This document shows positions 17,893 to 26,274 of a DNA stretch of 64,000 nt, piece after piece. The position numbers were made by a program, and so were the translations under genes. The stretch is from assembly GCF_029623345.1 (NCBI RefSeq), contig NZ_JAPYKH010000013.1, forward strand, positions 1 through 64,000, in the 5' to 3' direction. Positions within the stretch are counted from its first letter, which is position 1. Every line of letters starts with the position of its first letter. This DNA is from Sphingomonas phyllosphaerae. GTDB taxonomy: Bacteria; Pseudomonadota; Alphaproteobacteria; Sphingomonadales; Sphingomonadaceae. The notes under the pieces were generated by a model. The model was not told where the DNA came from. It ran no database searches and was given only the letters and a program-made list of their open reading frames with translations.

Positions 17893-18422
17893 CCTGGAAA
17901 CCTGGCGACAAGCCCGCCGCGAGCGACTCGATGATCCGCGTCGACCAGGCGGGCGAGTTCGGCGCGATCCGCATCTATGCGGGGCAGCTCGCGATCATGG
18001 GCCAGCGCTCGCCGATGGCGCGCAAGATCTCGGCGATGGCCTTGCAGGAGGAGAAGCACCGCGCCTTCTTCGACCGCATGATCGTCGAGCGTGGCGTGCG
18101 GCCGACCCTGTTCCAGCCGTTCTGGGACGTCGCCGGCTTCGCGCTGGGCGCGGTGACCGCCGCGATCGGTCCGGAGGCGGCGATGGCCTGCACCGCCGCG
18201 GTCGAGACCGAGATCGACAAACATTATGAGGAACAGCTCGTCGCGCTGGGCGACAGCGATCCCGAATTGTCCGAGGCGATCCGCGAGTTCCAGGCGGAGG
18301 AGCTGGAGCATCGCGACACCGCGCTGGCGCACGGCGCCGAGAATGCGCCGGCCTATCCGCTGATGTCGGCGGTGATCCGGCTCGGCTGCCGGGTGGCGAT
18401 CGCGACCGCCAAGAGGATCTGA
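17889..18422 (+). CDS. coq7: Ubiquinone biosynthesis hydroxylase Coq7 (demethoxyubiquinone hydroxylase)
   Basis: Membrane-associated di-iron monooxygenase that adds the last ring hydroxyl in ubiquinone synthesis. Its 177 residues carry the ferritin-like iron ligands: Glu23 (DQAGEFGAIRIY), the ExxH pair in LQEEKHRAFF (Glu54, His57), Glu106 (AVETEID), and the second ExxH in QAEELEHRDTA (Glu138, His141). The ATG overlaps the dsbB stop (ATGA). Length is typical of the alphaproteobacterial short form. Confidence 0.95.
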   Translation: MTWKPGDKPAASDSMIRVDQAGEFGAIRIYAGQLAIMGQRSPMARKISAMALQEEKHRAFFDRMIVERGVRPTLFQPFWDVAGFALGAVTAAIGPEAAMACTAAVETEIDKHYEEQLVALGDSDPELSEAIREFQAEELEHRDTALAHGAENAPAYPLMSAVIRLGCRVAIATAKRI

Positions 18423-18432
18423 GAGGAAGGTG

Positions 18433-18885
18433 ATGGTAGGACGGGTCTTTGCCGCGGCGCTGCTGCTGACCGCACCGGCGGCCGCGCTGGCACAGAGCGG
18501 GCCGCCGTCGCCCGATGCGGTGCGCGCGCCGCGCACGCCCGCGGCCGGGGGCGTGTCGCGCAACGCGCCGGTCAACGGCGTGCTGGTGCTCTACGGCAAC
18601 GAGCGCTGCCCCACCAACGCCGACGGCGCAGAGGTGGTGGTCTGCACGCGCCGTCCCGCCGAGGAGCAGTTCCGCATCCCCAAGGAGCTGCGCAACTTCG
18701 AGGTGACGCCCGACAATCAGGCCTGGGCGGCGAAGGAAGCGGCGAACCAGGGCGTCGGCGCGGTCGGCGTCGGCAGCTGCTCCACCGTCGGCGCGGCGAG
18801 CGCCACGGGATGTGTCGTCCAGAATGCGACGCGGTGGAAGCGCGAGCGCAAGGCCGCCGCCAAGGCCGCCGAGGACCAACCCTGA
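18433..18885 (+). CDS. Secreted hypothetical protein
   Basis: A 150-residue protein with a signal peptide (FAAALLLTAPAAALAQ) and a GAGGAAGG ribosome-binding site just upstream. It has four cysteines, in NERCPTNADG, VVVCTRRP, GSCSTVG and TGCVVQN, likely forming disulfides in the periplasm. It follows coq7 closely and is probably the last gene of the ctpA-dsbB-coq7 run. I recognise similar Cys-containing proteins (NGVLVLYGNERCP type) from sphingomonads but know no function. Confidence 0.75.
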   Translation: MVGRVFAAALLLTAPAAALAQSGPPSPDAVRAPRTPAAGGVSRNAPVNGVLVLYGNERCPTNADGAEVVVCTRRPAEEQFRIPKELRNFEVTPDNQAWAAKEAANQGVGAVGVGSCSTVGAASATGCVVQNATRWKRERKAAAKAAEDQP

Positions 18886-18894
18886 TCGGATAAG

Positions 18895-19050
18895 CTCCTC
18901 CTCGGCGTGATGGGAAGGACTCCCCGCGGGGGCAACGCTTGGGGAGGATATCCTAGGCGGTAGCGGAGGGGGCCTCTGCGGGCGCAGCGCGCGCGCGCAT
19001 CCCCCTCCACCGTCCTGCCGACGCTCCTTCTCCCCGTGCCGGGGAGGAGT
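18895..19050. repeat. REPIN-like element, family F (CTCCCC/GGGGAG)
   Basis: Inverted arms CTCCTCGGCGTG... and ...TCTCCCCGTGCCGGGGAGGAG flank an inner pair GGAGGGGGCC and CCCCCTCCACC. The same order is seen between the convergent TonB receptors (31535-31674). It lies between convergent genes and may also end transcription. Confidence 0.6.
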
Positions 19051-19056
19051 GAAATG

Positions 19057-19800
19057 TCACCGCAGCGCCATCCACAGCGCCATCGCGACCATCATGACAT
19101 TCTCGGTGAGCGACACGAAGCCGAGCGGCACGCGGGTCGCGCCGCCGACGCACGCGCATTTCAGCTCGCGCCGGTCGATATACACCGCCTTGATCACCGA
19201 CACCGCGCCGATCCCGCCAATCACCAGCGCGATCGGCACCGACAGCCAGTCGGCCGCATGCGCCGCCATCAACACCCCCGCCAGCCCCTCGGCATAGGGG
19301 TAGACATAGCCGTAGCGCACCCATCGCCGCGCCAGCAGGTCATAGTTGAGGAACATGGTCGAGAAGGTCTCGACATCCTGCAGCTTGAGTAACGCGAGCA
19401 CGCACATGCTGAAGGCGATGAACCACTCGCCCGCGCGCACCGTCAGCGGCGAGCCATAAGCCGCGTGGCTGGCGGCGAGCGCCATCAGCGCGGTCATCGC
19501 GAAGACCGCGATCACGGGGCGGTAGCTGGTCTCGCCCGCCGCAGGAAGGCGCTGGCCGAAGTGGCGGCGCAGGTCGTCGTAGCCGCCGACGCGCTCGCCC
19601 GCGATGAAGGTCTGTGGCGTGGTCTTGACGCCGTGGCCGGCCTTGAAGGCGTCGGTCTCCTCGCGCGTGCGCAGCGGGTGGTCGTCCACGGTGAAGCCGC
19701 GGCGCTCGAGCAGGTCCTTGGCCTTGAGCCCGTACGGGCAAGTGTGGCCGGGCATGACCATGCGGTACAGCGTGGCGCGGCGGTCGGGGGCGGCGGTCAT
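19057..19800 (-). CDS. Glutaredoxin fused to a MauE-like redox membrane domain
   Basis: A 247-residue fusion. Residues 8-85 form a glutaredoxin fold, with CPYG at 21-24 (one active-site cysteine, so a monothiol-like centre), TPQTFIAGERVGGYDDL and the cis-Pro. Residues 95-245 hold four predicted membrane helices of the MauE/DoxX-like type, with Cys215 and Cys217 in KCACVGG near the last helix. MauE proteins move electrons or disulfides across the membrane, so this looks like one chain passing reducing power between sides. Partner and substrate are unknown. It stands alone between repeats. Confidence 0.8.
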   Translation of the reverse strand: MTAAPDRRATLYRMVMPGHTCPYGLKAKDLLERRGFTVDDHPLRTREETDAFKAGHGVKTTPQTFIAGERVGGYDDLRRHFGQRLPAAGETSYRPVIAVFAMTALMALAASHAAYGSPLTVRAGEWFIAFSMCVLALLKLQDVETFSTMFLNYDLLARRWVRYGYVYPYAEGLAGVLMAAHAADWLSVPIALVIGGIGAVSVIKAVYIDRRELKCACVGGATRVPLGFVSLTENVMMVAMALWMALR

Positions 19801-19919
19801 GCGTGGGAGATAGGCGGCGTGGCGCCGCTCGCCAGCGCGCGGTGGGTGCGGGTGGTGAGCGGCGGCTGATAAAGCTGGATGTCGGCCGTGATCCGAAGCT
19901 CTTCGCCCCGCCCTTCTGT

Positions 19920-20012
19920 TATCCCGGATTTGGTCCGAGATCGACCCCTCCGCCTGCTCACCGGCCGCTGCGTGCGCGGCGCCGTGGATCCCGGACCAAG
20001 TCCGGGACGACG
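19920..20012. repeat. REPIN-like paired palindrome, family C
   Basis: The left arm is ATCCCGGATTTGGTCCGAGAT and the right arm GGATCCCGGACCAAGTCCGGG, inverted to each other about 50 bases apart. It sits in the 251-base spacer between the glutaredoxin fusion and the glycosyltransferase. Confidence 0.65.
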
Positions 20013-20051
20013 CTAAGGGTTGAGGCGGACCGGGCGTCCGACTCGCGCCCC

Positions 20052-21062
20052 CTATCCGATGATCCGCCGGTACAAAGCTGCGTACTCGTCGGCCATGCGC
20101 TCAACGCTGAACCGCTCCTCGACCTGGCGGCGGCAGGCGGCGCGGTCGAGGTCGTCGACACGCTCGATCGCCTCGACCGCCTGGTCGACGTTCTCGACCA
20201 GGAAGCCGGTGACGCCGTGCTCGATCAGCTCGGGCATGGCGCCGCGGCGGTTGGCGATCACCGGCGTGCCGCACGCCATCGCCTCCACCACCGAGAGGCC
20301 GAACGGCTCGTCGAAGTTGATCAGGTGCAGCAGCGCGCGCGCGCGCCCCAGCGCGGCGACCCGCTCGGCCCCGCCGACCGCGCCGTGCCACGTCACGCCC
20401 GCGCCGCCGCCGAGCGCGGGTGCCACCGCGCGCTCGTAATAGCCTTGGTCCTGGACGATGCCATAGAGGTGGAGCCGGCGCGCGCTCGCGCGCGCCGCGG
20501 CGATCGCTTCCTCCGCACCCTTGTCGGGGTGGATGCGACCGAAGAAGAGCAGGTCGTCGCTACCCTGCGGATCGAACGCGAAGTCGTCGAGCGGGATGCC
20601 GTGGTGGATCGTCGCGGCATAGCGCAGCGCGGGGTGACGGTCGGCGTCGCTGATCGCGACATAATGGACGCGATCCTGGAACGGCTGGTACATCGGCAGG
20701 ATACGGTCGGACGAGAAGCCGTGGATCGTCGTCACGAGCGGGGTGTCGACCAGCCGCGCGAAGGCGTGCGCCGGGAAGTCAGCCTGGTTGTGGATCAGGT
20801 CGAACTGGCCGGCCTGCTCGAACACGTGCGCGAGATGGCGGTACTCCCACACCTTGGCGTCGATGCTCGGGTCTTCCGAATAAGGCGCGGGGACGACACC
20901 GTCGAGCGTGCCCGCGGTGAGGCTGTCGAGCGTGGCGAACAAAGTGACGTCGATCCCGCGCGCGACCAGCGCCTCGGTGAGCAGGTGCGTGACAAGCTCC
21001 CACGGGCCATAGTGGCGCGGCGGGGTGCGCCAGGCGATCGGGGCGAGCATGGCGATCTTCAT
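20052..21062 (-). CDS. GT4-family glycosyltransferase
   Basis: A 336-residue cytoplasmic retaining glycosyltransferase with the GT-B fold. The N-terminal acceptor domain begins KIAMLAPIAWRTPPRHYGPW. The donor domain has FFGRIHPDKGAEEAI and the EX7E segment EPFGLSVVEAMACGTPVI, followed by GAMPELIEHGVTGFLV. A GAAGGA ribosome-binding site precedes the ATG. It lies 52 bases after the alpha-glucosidase gene on the same strand, so the two are probably cotranscribed. Sugar donor and acceptor cannot be told from the sequence. Confidence 0.88.
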   Translation of the reverse strand: MKIAMLAPIAWRTPPRHYGPWELVTHLLTEALVARGIDVTLFATLDSLTAGTLDGVVPAPYSEDPSIDAKVWEYRHLAHVFEQAGQFDLIHNQADFPAHAFARLVDTPLVTTIHGFSSDRILPMYQPFQDRVHYVAISDADRHPALRYAATIHHGIPLDDFAFDPQGSDDLLFFGRIHPDKGAEEAIAAARASARRLHLYGIVQDQGYYERAVAPALGGGAGVTWHGAVGGAERVAALGRARALLHLINFDEPFGLSVVEAMACGTPVIANRRGAMPELIEHGVTGFLVENVDQAVEAIERVDDLDRAACRRQVEERFSVERMADEYAALYRRIIG

Positions 21063-21114
21063 GCGTGGTCCTTCGTCATGCGGGGTAAGGGGCGCGCTCG
21101 CCTGATCAGTTCGC

Positions 21115-22686
21115 TCACCGCATCACCACGCCCTCGTCCCCTCGCAGCACGCCGCCACCGCCGCCCTCCAGCGTCGACAGCAGCACCTCGCCCTCGAACG
21201 GCAGCGGGCGCGGCTCGGCCGAGAGATTGAGCGCCACGCGCAGCACCGTGTGGCCGTGCCGCCGCTCATACGCCAGCACGTCCGGTGCGGCGTCGAGCAG
21301 CGCGAAGTCGCCGATCGCCAGCGCCGGTTGCGCGCGGCGCAACGCGAGCAGGTGGCGGTAGAGCGCCAGCATCGAGCGCGGATCGGTCTCCTGCGCGGCG
21401 ACGTTGCGCGTGCGCCAGTCGGGGTTGAGCGGCAGCCACGGCTCGACCGCGGAGAAGCCGGCGTGAGGGCTCGAGTCCCACGGCATCGGGGTGCGCGAAC
21501 GGTCGCGGCCGATGCCGATGCCGGGCTGGCGCAGCTCCTGCGGGTCGCGCACGCGCTCGGGTGGGATGTCGACCTGCGCGATGCCGAGTTCGTCGCCCTG
21601 GTACAGCGTCGGCGTGCCGCGCAGCGTCAGCAGCAGCATCGCCGCGACGCGCGCCTGCGCCGCGCCGACCCGTGCGGCGATGCGCGGCGCGTCATGGCTG
21701 CCGATCACCCAATTGGGCCAGCCGTGTGGCGGCAGCGACGCCTCATAGTCGGCGATCACGCGCCGCAGCGACACGGCGTCCCACGCATTTTCGATCAGCT
21801 GGAAGTTGAAGGGCAGATGCACCTGCGGCCGCTCGGGCGTGCCGTACCAGCGCGCGTGGCGGTCGTTGGGGAGGAAGATCTCGCCGATCAGCACCCGCTC
21901 CCCATAGCTGTCCGCCAGCGCGCGCATCTCGGCGGCGATGGCGTGCGCCTCGGGCTGGTCGGTCGAGTGCTGCTGGATCAGCCGGTCGCGCTCGGTGATG
22001 CCGGGGCGCCAATAGGGGTTGGCCGGATTGTCGGGCAGACCCTCGGCTTTGACGATGTGCCACAGCACGTCGATGCGGAAGCCGTCGACGCCGCGGTCGA
22101 ACCAGAAGCGCATGACGTCGAGCATCGCCGCCTTGAGCGCCGGGTTTCGCCAGTTGAGGTCGGGCTGCTGCTTGAGGAAGGCGTGGAGGTAATATTGCCC
22201 GGTCGCCGCGTCATAGTCCCACGCCGAGCCGCCGAAGTCGCTGATCCAATTGTTGGGCGGCCCGCCGTCCGGGGCAGGGTCGCGCCAGATGTACCAGTCG
22301 CGCTTCGGGTCGGTTCGGCTCGAGCGGCTCGCCTGGAACCAGGGGTGCTGGTCGGACGAGTGGTTGGGCACGAAGTCGAGCAGCAGCCTGAGCCCGCGCG
22401 CGTGCGCGGCGGCGAGCAGCCGGTCGAACGCGGCGAGGTCGCCGAACATCGGCTCGATCCCGCAATAATCGGCGACGTCATAGCCGAAATCGGCCATCGG
22501 CGAGGGGAAGATCGGCGACAGCCAGATTGCGTCGACGCCGAGTGCGGCGACGTGGTCGAGCCGGCGCTCGATCCCGGCGAGGTCGCCGACTCCGTCGCCG
22601 TCGCTGTCCTGGAACGAGCGCGGGTAGATCTGGTAGACCGTGCCGCGCTCCCACCAGGGCGGCGGCGGATCGTCGGGCTGGCTCAT
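21115..22686 (-). CDS. GH13 alpha-glucosidase
   Basis: A cytoplasmic enzyme of 523 residues (no signal peptide) that hydrolyses terminal alpha-glucosidic bonds of short sugars. The alpha-amylase superfamily catalytic residues are all present: Asp206 in DGFRIDVLWH, Glu269 in LIGEIFLPND, Asp332 in GSHDAPRIAA. The N-terminus (GTVYQIYPRSFQDSDGDGVG) is that of the oligo-1,6-glucosidase/AglA group. It is followed by a GT4 gene, which separates it from the second GH13 glucosidase of this window at 46 kb; the two share motifs but differ clearly in loop lengths. Confidence 0.92.
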   Translation of the reverse strand: MSQPDDPPPPWWERGTVYQIYPRSFQDSDGDGVGDLAGIERRLDHVAALGVDAIWLSPIFPSPMADFGYDVADYCGIEPMFGDLAAFDRLLAAAHARGLRLLLDFVPNHSSDQHPWFQASRSSRTDPKRDWYIWRDPAPDGGPPNNWISDFGGSAWDYDAATGQYYLHAFLKQQPDLNWRNPALKAAMLDVMRFWFDRGVDGFRIDVLWHIVKAEGLPDNPANPYWRPGITERDRLIQQHSTDQPEAHAIAAEMRALADSYGERVLIGEIFLPNDRHARWYGTPERPQVHLPFNFQLIENAWDAVSLRRVIADYEASLPPHGWPNWVIGSHDAPRIAARVGAAQARVAAMLLLTLRGTPTLYQGDELGIAQVDIPPERVRDPQELRQPGIGIGRDRSRTPMPWDSSPHAGFSAVEPWLPLNPDWRTRNVAAQETDPRSMLALYRHLLALRRAQPALAIGDFALLDAAPDVLAYERRHGHTVLRVALNLSAEPRPLPFEGEVLLSTLEGGGGGVLRGDEGVVMR

Positions 22687-22798
22687 CGCCGGGGATAACC
22701 GTTCGGCGCCCGAGATGTTGCGTCGGACGGTGTTGCGCGCGAGGCGAGGCAGATCCCACTCACGCCAGCAACTGGAGTGTGCCGTCCAACGCCATCCC

Positions 22799-23557
22799 TC
22801 ACACCCGGATCGCGGCGCTCTCCTCCTCCGGCATCAGCGTCCAGCCGCGTGGGCCGAGCATCTCGAGCGGGCGATAGCGCGTCTTGTACGCCATTCGCGC
22901 CGACCCTTTCACCCAATAGCCGAGATAGACGTAGGGTAACCCGGCCTCGCGCGCGCGCGCGATGTGATCCAGGATGATCAAATTGCCCAGCCCCGGCCGC
23001 GCGTCCTGGTCGGTGGCGAAGAAGCTGTAGACCATCGACAGGCCGTCGGTCTGGCGATCGGTGAGGCAGGCGCCGACCAGCCGGCCGGGGCGGTCACCCA
23101 CGGACGGCTCGCGATATTCCACCACCACCGAATTGACCGGCGACTGCTCGACCATGTCGGCATAGTCCATCTCGTCCATGCCGATCATCCCGCCGCCGGG
23201 GTGGCGCGCGGCGAGATACTGGCGCAGCAGCTGATATTGCTCGTCGGTCGCCCAGGGGCGGCACGCGCTCACCTCGAGGTCGGCGTGGCGGCGCATCAGC
23301 TTGCGTTGACTCGCGTTGGGCTCGAACTGGTGCGTCAGCACGCGCACCGAGACGCAGGCGGCGCAGCCCGCGCAGCTCGGCCGATAGGCGACCGACTGGC
23401 TGCGGCGGAAACCGATGCGGCCGAGCGCGTCGTTGAGCTCACCCGCGTTGGGGCCGCTCAGCTCGGTGAAGACCTTGCGCTCCTGCCGGCCCGGCAGATA
23501 CGGGCACGGCTGCGGGCTGGTGACGAAGAAGCGCGGAAATCGAAATGGCGCGGTCAC
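22799..23557 (-). CDS. bpt: Aspartate/glutamate leucyltransferase (N-end rule, Bpt)
   Basis: Adds Leu to proteins with N-terminal Asp or Glu, marking them for ClpSAP. The 252-residue protein has the N-terminal [13 protein letters not shown] and the cysteine cluster [16 protein letters not shown] of the ATE1/Bpt family, and [15 protein letters not shown] and [17 protein letters not shown] in the C-terminal GNAT-like half. I use the GTG at 23555-23557, which has AGGAGG 9 bases upstream and starts [11 protein letters not shown]; longer starts add non-conserved residues. Confidence 0.93.
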   Translation of the reverse strand: MTAPFRFPRFFVTSPQPCPYLPGRQERKVFTELSGPNAGELNDALGRIGFRRSQSVAYRPSCAGCAACVSVRVLTHQFEPNASQRKLMRRHADLEVSACRPWATDEQYQLLRQYLAARHPGGGMIGMDEMDYADMVEQSPVNSVVVEYREPSVGDRPGRLVGACLTDRQTDGLSMVYSFFATDQDARPGLGNLIILDHIARAREAGLPYVYLGYWVKGSARMAYKTRYRPLEMLGPRGWTLMPEEESAAIRV

Positions 23558-23690
23558 CGCCTTCAGCCTCCTCTTCGACTCCGCCCCAGTGCGTAATCTG
23601 CCATATGTAGGGTCGCGCTGATGGTGAAAAGTGGATTCACCAAGATTTCCACGCCATTGCCCCACCCATCACGGTTCAGGCGAGATCGAC

Positions 23691-24932
23691 TCAGGCGAGG
23701 TCGACGGGGCGCACCTCATAGCCGGCCTCGCGCAGCGCCACGATCAGCCGGTCGAGATGGGCGCGGTCGCGCGCCTCGCACTCGATGTCGGTGATCAGGC
23801 CCTTGGCGGGCAAAGTGGTGAACACGCGCTGGTGGTAGATCTCGATGATGTTGACCCGCTCGCGATCGAACACGCGCATGACGCCGTACAGCGCGCCGGG
23901 CTGATCCTGCAGCTGGAGCCGCAGCCGCGCCAGCCGCCCCGAGCGCGCGAGGTCGCGCAGCAGCACGTTGGCGAGCAGCCGCGTGTCGATGTTGCCGCCG
24001 CACAGCACGACCCCGACGGTGCGCCCTTGGAAGCGCTCGCGATGCGCCAGCAGCGCGGCGAGCCCGGCGGCGCCCGCGCCCTCCACCACGGTCTTCTCGA
24101 TCTGGAGCAGCAGGCTCACCGCCTCCTCCAGGCTGCGCTCCGAGACGAGCACGATCTCGTCGACCAATCGCGCCACCATCTGCGCGGTGATGCCGCCCGG
24201 CTCCTTGACCGCGATGCCCTCCGCCAGCGTGTCGCCGGCGCAGGCGAGCTGGGTCGCGTTGATGCGGTTGTACATCGAGGGGTAGAGCTCGGCCTGGACG
24301 CCGACCACCTCGATCGGGCGCGCGGCGGCGCGCGCCACCGTCGCCATGCCCGAGATCAGCCCGCCGCCGCCGATCGGCACCACCAGCGTGTCGATGTCGG
24401 GGTGATCCTCGAGCATCTCCACCGCCACCGTGCCCTGGCCGGCGATGATGCGCGGGTCGTCGAACGGGTGGACGAAGGTGAAGCCGCGCTCCGCCTCGAG
24501 CAGCCGCGCGTGCGCGTAGGCGGCGTCGAACGTGTCGCCCTCGAGGATCACGTCGGCGCGGTGCGCCTGCGTCTGCGTGACCTTCACGGTCGGCGTGTTG
24601 CGCGGCATCACGATCGTCGCGGGCACGCCGAGCCGGTTGGCGTGATAGGCCAGCCCCTGCGCGTGATTGCCCGCCGAGGCGGCGATCACGCCCTTGGCCC
24701 GCGCCGCCTCGGACAGCTGGAGCAACGTGTTGAGCGCGCCGCGCTCCTTATAGGCGGCGGTGAACTGGAGGTTCTCGAACTTGAGATAGACGGTCGCGCC
24801 GGTCAGTTCGGAGAGCGTGCGGCTGATCAGCGTCGGCGTCCGTACGATCGAGGGCGCGATGCGCGCGTGCGCGACGCGGACGTCGTCGATCGAGACGGGC
24901 AGGGCGGGATCGGACACGGGTAGGCTGGCCAT
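23691..24932 (-). CDS. ilvA: Threonine ammonia-lyase with ACT domain
   Basis: A PLP enzyme that deaminates threonine to 2-oxobutanoate, the first step toward isoleucine. In 413 residues, the PLP lysine lies in FTAAYKERGALNTLL, the phosphate-binding Gly loop is IGGGGLISGMATVA, and the Asn loop is SAGNHAQGLAYHA. A C-terminal ACT domain starts near residue 330 (LRLQLQDQPGALYGVMRVFD), so feedback control by an amino acid is likely. This single-ACT form is the common alphaproteobacterial type and could be catabolic or biosynthetic. Confidence 0.93.
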   Translation of the reverse strand: MASLPVSDPALPVSIDDVRVAHARIAPSIVRTPTLISRTLSELTGATVYLKFENLQFTAAYKERGALNTLLQLSEAARAKGVIAASAGNHAQGLAYHANRLGVPATIVMPRNTPTVKVTQTQAHRADVILEGDTFDAAYAHARLLEAERGFTFVHPFDDPRIIAGQGTVAVEMLEDHPDIDTLVVPIGGGGLISGMATVARAAARPIEVVGVQAELYPSMYNRINATQLACAGDTLAEGIAVKEPGGITAQMVARLVDEIVLVSERSLEEAVSLLLQIEKTVVEGAGAAGLAALLAHRERFQGRTVGVVLCGGNIDTRLLANVLLRDLARSGRLARLRLQLQDQPGALYGVMRVFDRERVNIIEIYHQRVFTTLPAKGLITDIECEARDRAHLDRLIVALREAGYEVRPVDLA

Positions 24933-24997
24933 CGCGCCGTGCTAGCCGATGATCGACGGGAGAGGAACACCCCCGCGTTGACGCGCATTGGTCATCG

Positions 24998-25327
24998 GTG
25001 CAGCGCTACTTCTTCTCGCTCCGGATCGCGCTGCTGGTGATCGTTGCGGGCGTGGCGGTGAGCGCGATCGATCTGGCGACGCGCGGCTTCGTGGTGGTGT
25101 ACGACCCGCATGCGCTGATCGCGGGGGCGGTGCTGGAGGACGGGCTCGGCGCGCGACGCCAGCCGCTGCGCGCGTTCGCGCGCGATTATTGGGCGACGCG
25201 TCCGGCGTTCGACGGCCAGGTGCGGCTGCTGTGCCGCAGCGGGCGCGAGGTGCTGCGCGCCGACGTCGTGCCGGGCGAGCAGACGAGCTACACGGTGACG
25301 GCGGCGGATTGCCGGCCGGGCGGGTGA
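24998..25327 (+). CDS. Hypothetical membrane-anchored protein
   Basis: A 109-residue frame with a GTG start. The N-terminal hydrophobic segment (SLRIALLVIVAGVAVSAIDL) looks like a signal anchor and is followed by a soluble domain with two cysteines (RLLCRSGRE and ADCRPGG). No family recognised. Divergent from ilvA by 65 bases, which supports a real promoter region. Codon third positions are strongly G/C as in its neighbours. Confidence 0.55.
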   Translation: MQRYFFSLRIALLVIVAGVAVSAIDLATRGFVVVYDPHALIAGAVLEDGLGARRQPLRAFARDYWATRPAFDGQVRLLCRSGREVLRADVVPGEQTSYTVTAADCRPGG

Positions 25328-25368
25328 GGGCAAGCTGCGTGCCCGGTCAGCGCGCCCGTCGCCATTCT

Positions 25369-25464
25369 CGTCATCCCCGCCGCGGCGGGGATCCAGCCGC
25401 GCTGACGTCGCGCTTCTAGCCGGACCGTCAGCGTGTCCGAGTTCCCGCCTCCGCGGGAATGACG
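25369..25464. repeat. REPIN-like paired palindrome, family D
   Basis: The left arm is GTCATCCCCGCCGCGGCGGG and the right arm GTTCCCGCCTCCGCGGGAAT, ending in GACGG, facing each other. It occupies most of the space between two convergent genes. Confidence 0.7.
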
Positions 25465-25509
25465 GAAGAGAGGTGCTGCGAGGTCTTGGCCGTTGGCCGA
25501 GCGGCTTCG

Positions 25510-26232
25510 TCACCGCCCGGCCCGAAACAGCTCGCGCCACTCGGGTCGCACCGCAGCGAGCAGGTCGGGCGTCATCGGCACGGTCATCTCGTACATGCCT
25601 TCCACGTAGGCGCCCGCGACATACTGCCCTGCGATCAGCCCGACACGGTCGACCGCGCGCCGATCGGTCGAGCCGAGCAGCATGGTCAGCTCGGCGATCT
25701 TGGGGCAGGGGAATGTCGCGTCGTTCGGCACCGCGCCGCCCGTCCGACGCGCGCGCTCGCGCGCCAGCCACGCGCACCAGCGCGGGCCGAGCACCCGCTG
25801 CACCGTCTCCGCCGACATAAACAGCGCACGCGGATCGAGCCGTCGCGACCGCGCCTTGTCCCACACGATCGACTCGATGATCGTGCCGCCGTGCGCTCCG
25901 CCGGTGAAGCGATAGGACTCGGCCGAGAGGCTCAGCAAGCGAGGGGTCTCGGTCACCACCTTCCACGTCCGCGTGCCTTCATGCTGGTGGAAAGGATAGC
26001 GCTCCTTCGCCCGCTCCGCGCGGTCCGCGTCGGCGTCCCGTGCGACGGTCTGCCGGAAGCGCACGCGGTCCTGCTCGAGCCATCGGCGCAACCGCGGGAC
26101 GCGCGTTGCCGCGGGTGGGATCGCGTAAGCGAAGGTGTACGCCGCGTCCCTCTCTGCCGCCGTCGGCGCCGCGGACCCCACCAACGCCGCGCCGACCGAG
26201 ACCATGATCCACGCCCGGCCTGTCGCCCGCAT
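25510..26232 (-). CDS. Periplasmic DUF3298/RsiV-like domain protein
   Basis: A 240-residue exported protein with a signal peptide (VSVGAALVGSAAPTAA). The central motif SYRFTGGAHGGTIIESIVWD followed by RRLDPRALF is characteristic of the DUF3298/DUF4163 pair found in PdaC and RsiV, where it binds cell-wall or lysozyme-type ligands. Two cysteines (RWCAWLA, FPCPKIA) could pair. It is divergent from the amidohydrolase by 42 bases. Role here unknown. Confidence 0.75.
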   Translation of the reverse strand: MRATGRAWIMVSVGAALVGSAAPTAAERDAAYTFAYAIPPAATRVPRLRRWLEQDRVRFRQTVARDADADRAERAKERYPFHQHEGTRTWKVVTETPRLLSLSAESYRFTGGAHGGTIIESIVWDKARSRRLDPRALFMSAETVQRVLGPRWCAWLARERARRTGGAVPNDATFPCPKIAELTMLLGSTDRRAVDRVGLIAGQYVAGAYVEGMYEMTVPMTPDLLAAVRPEWRELFRAGR

Positions 26233-26274
26233 CGCACCCTCGCCAAAATCGATGCGCGATCATATGGCGGTTGC

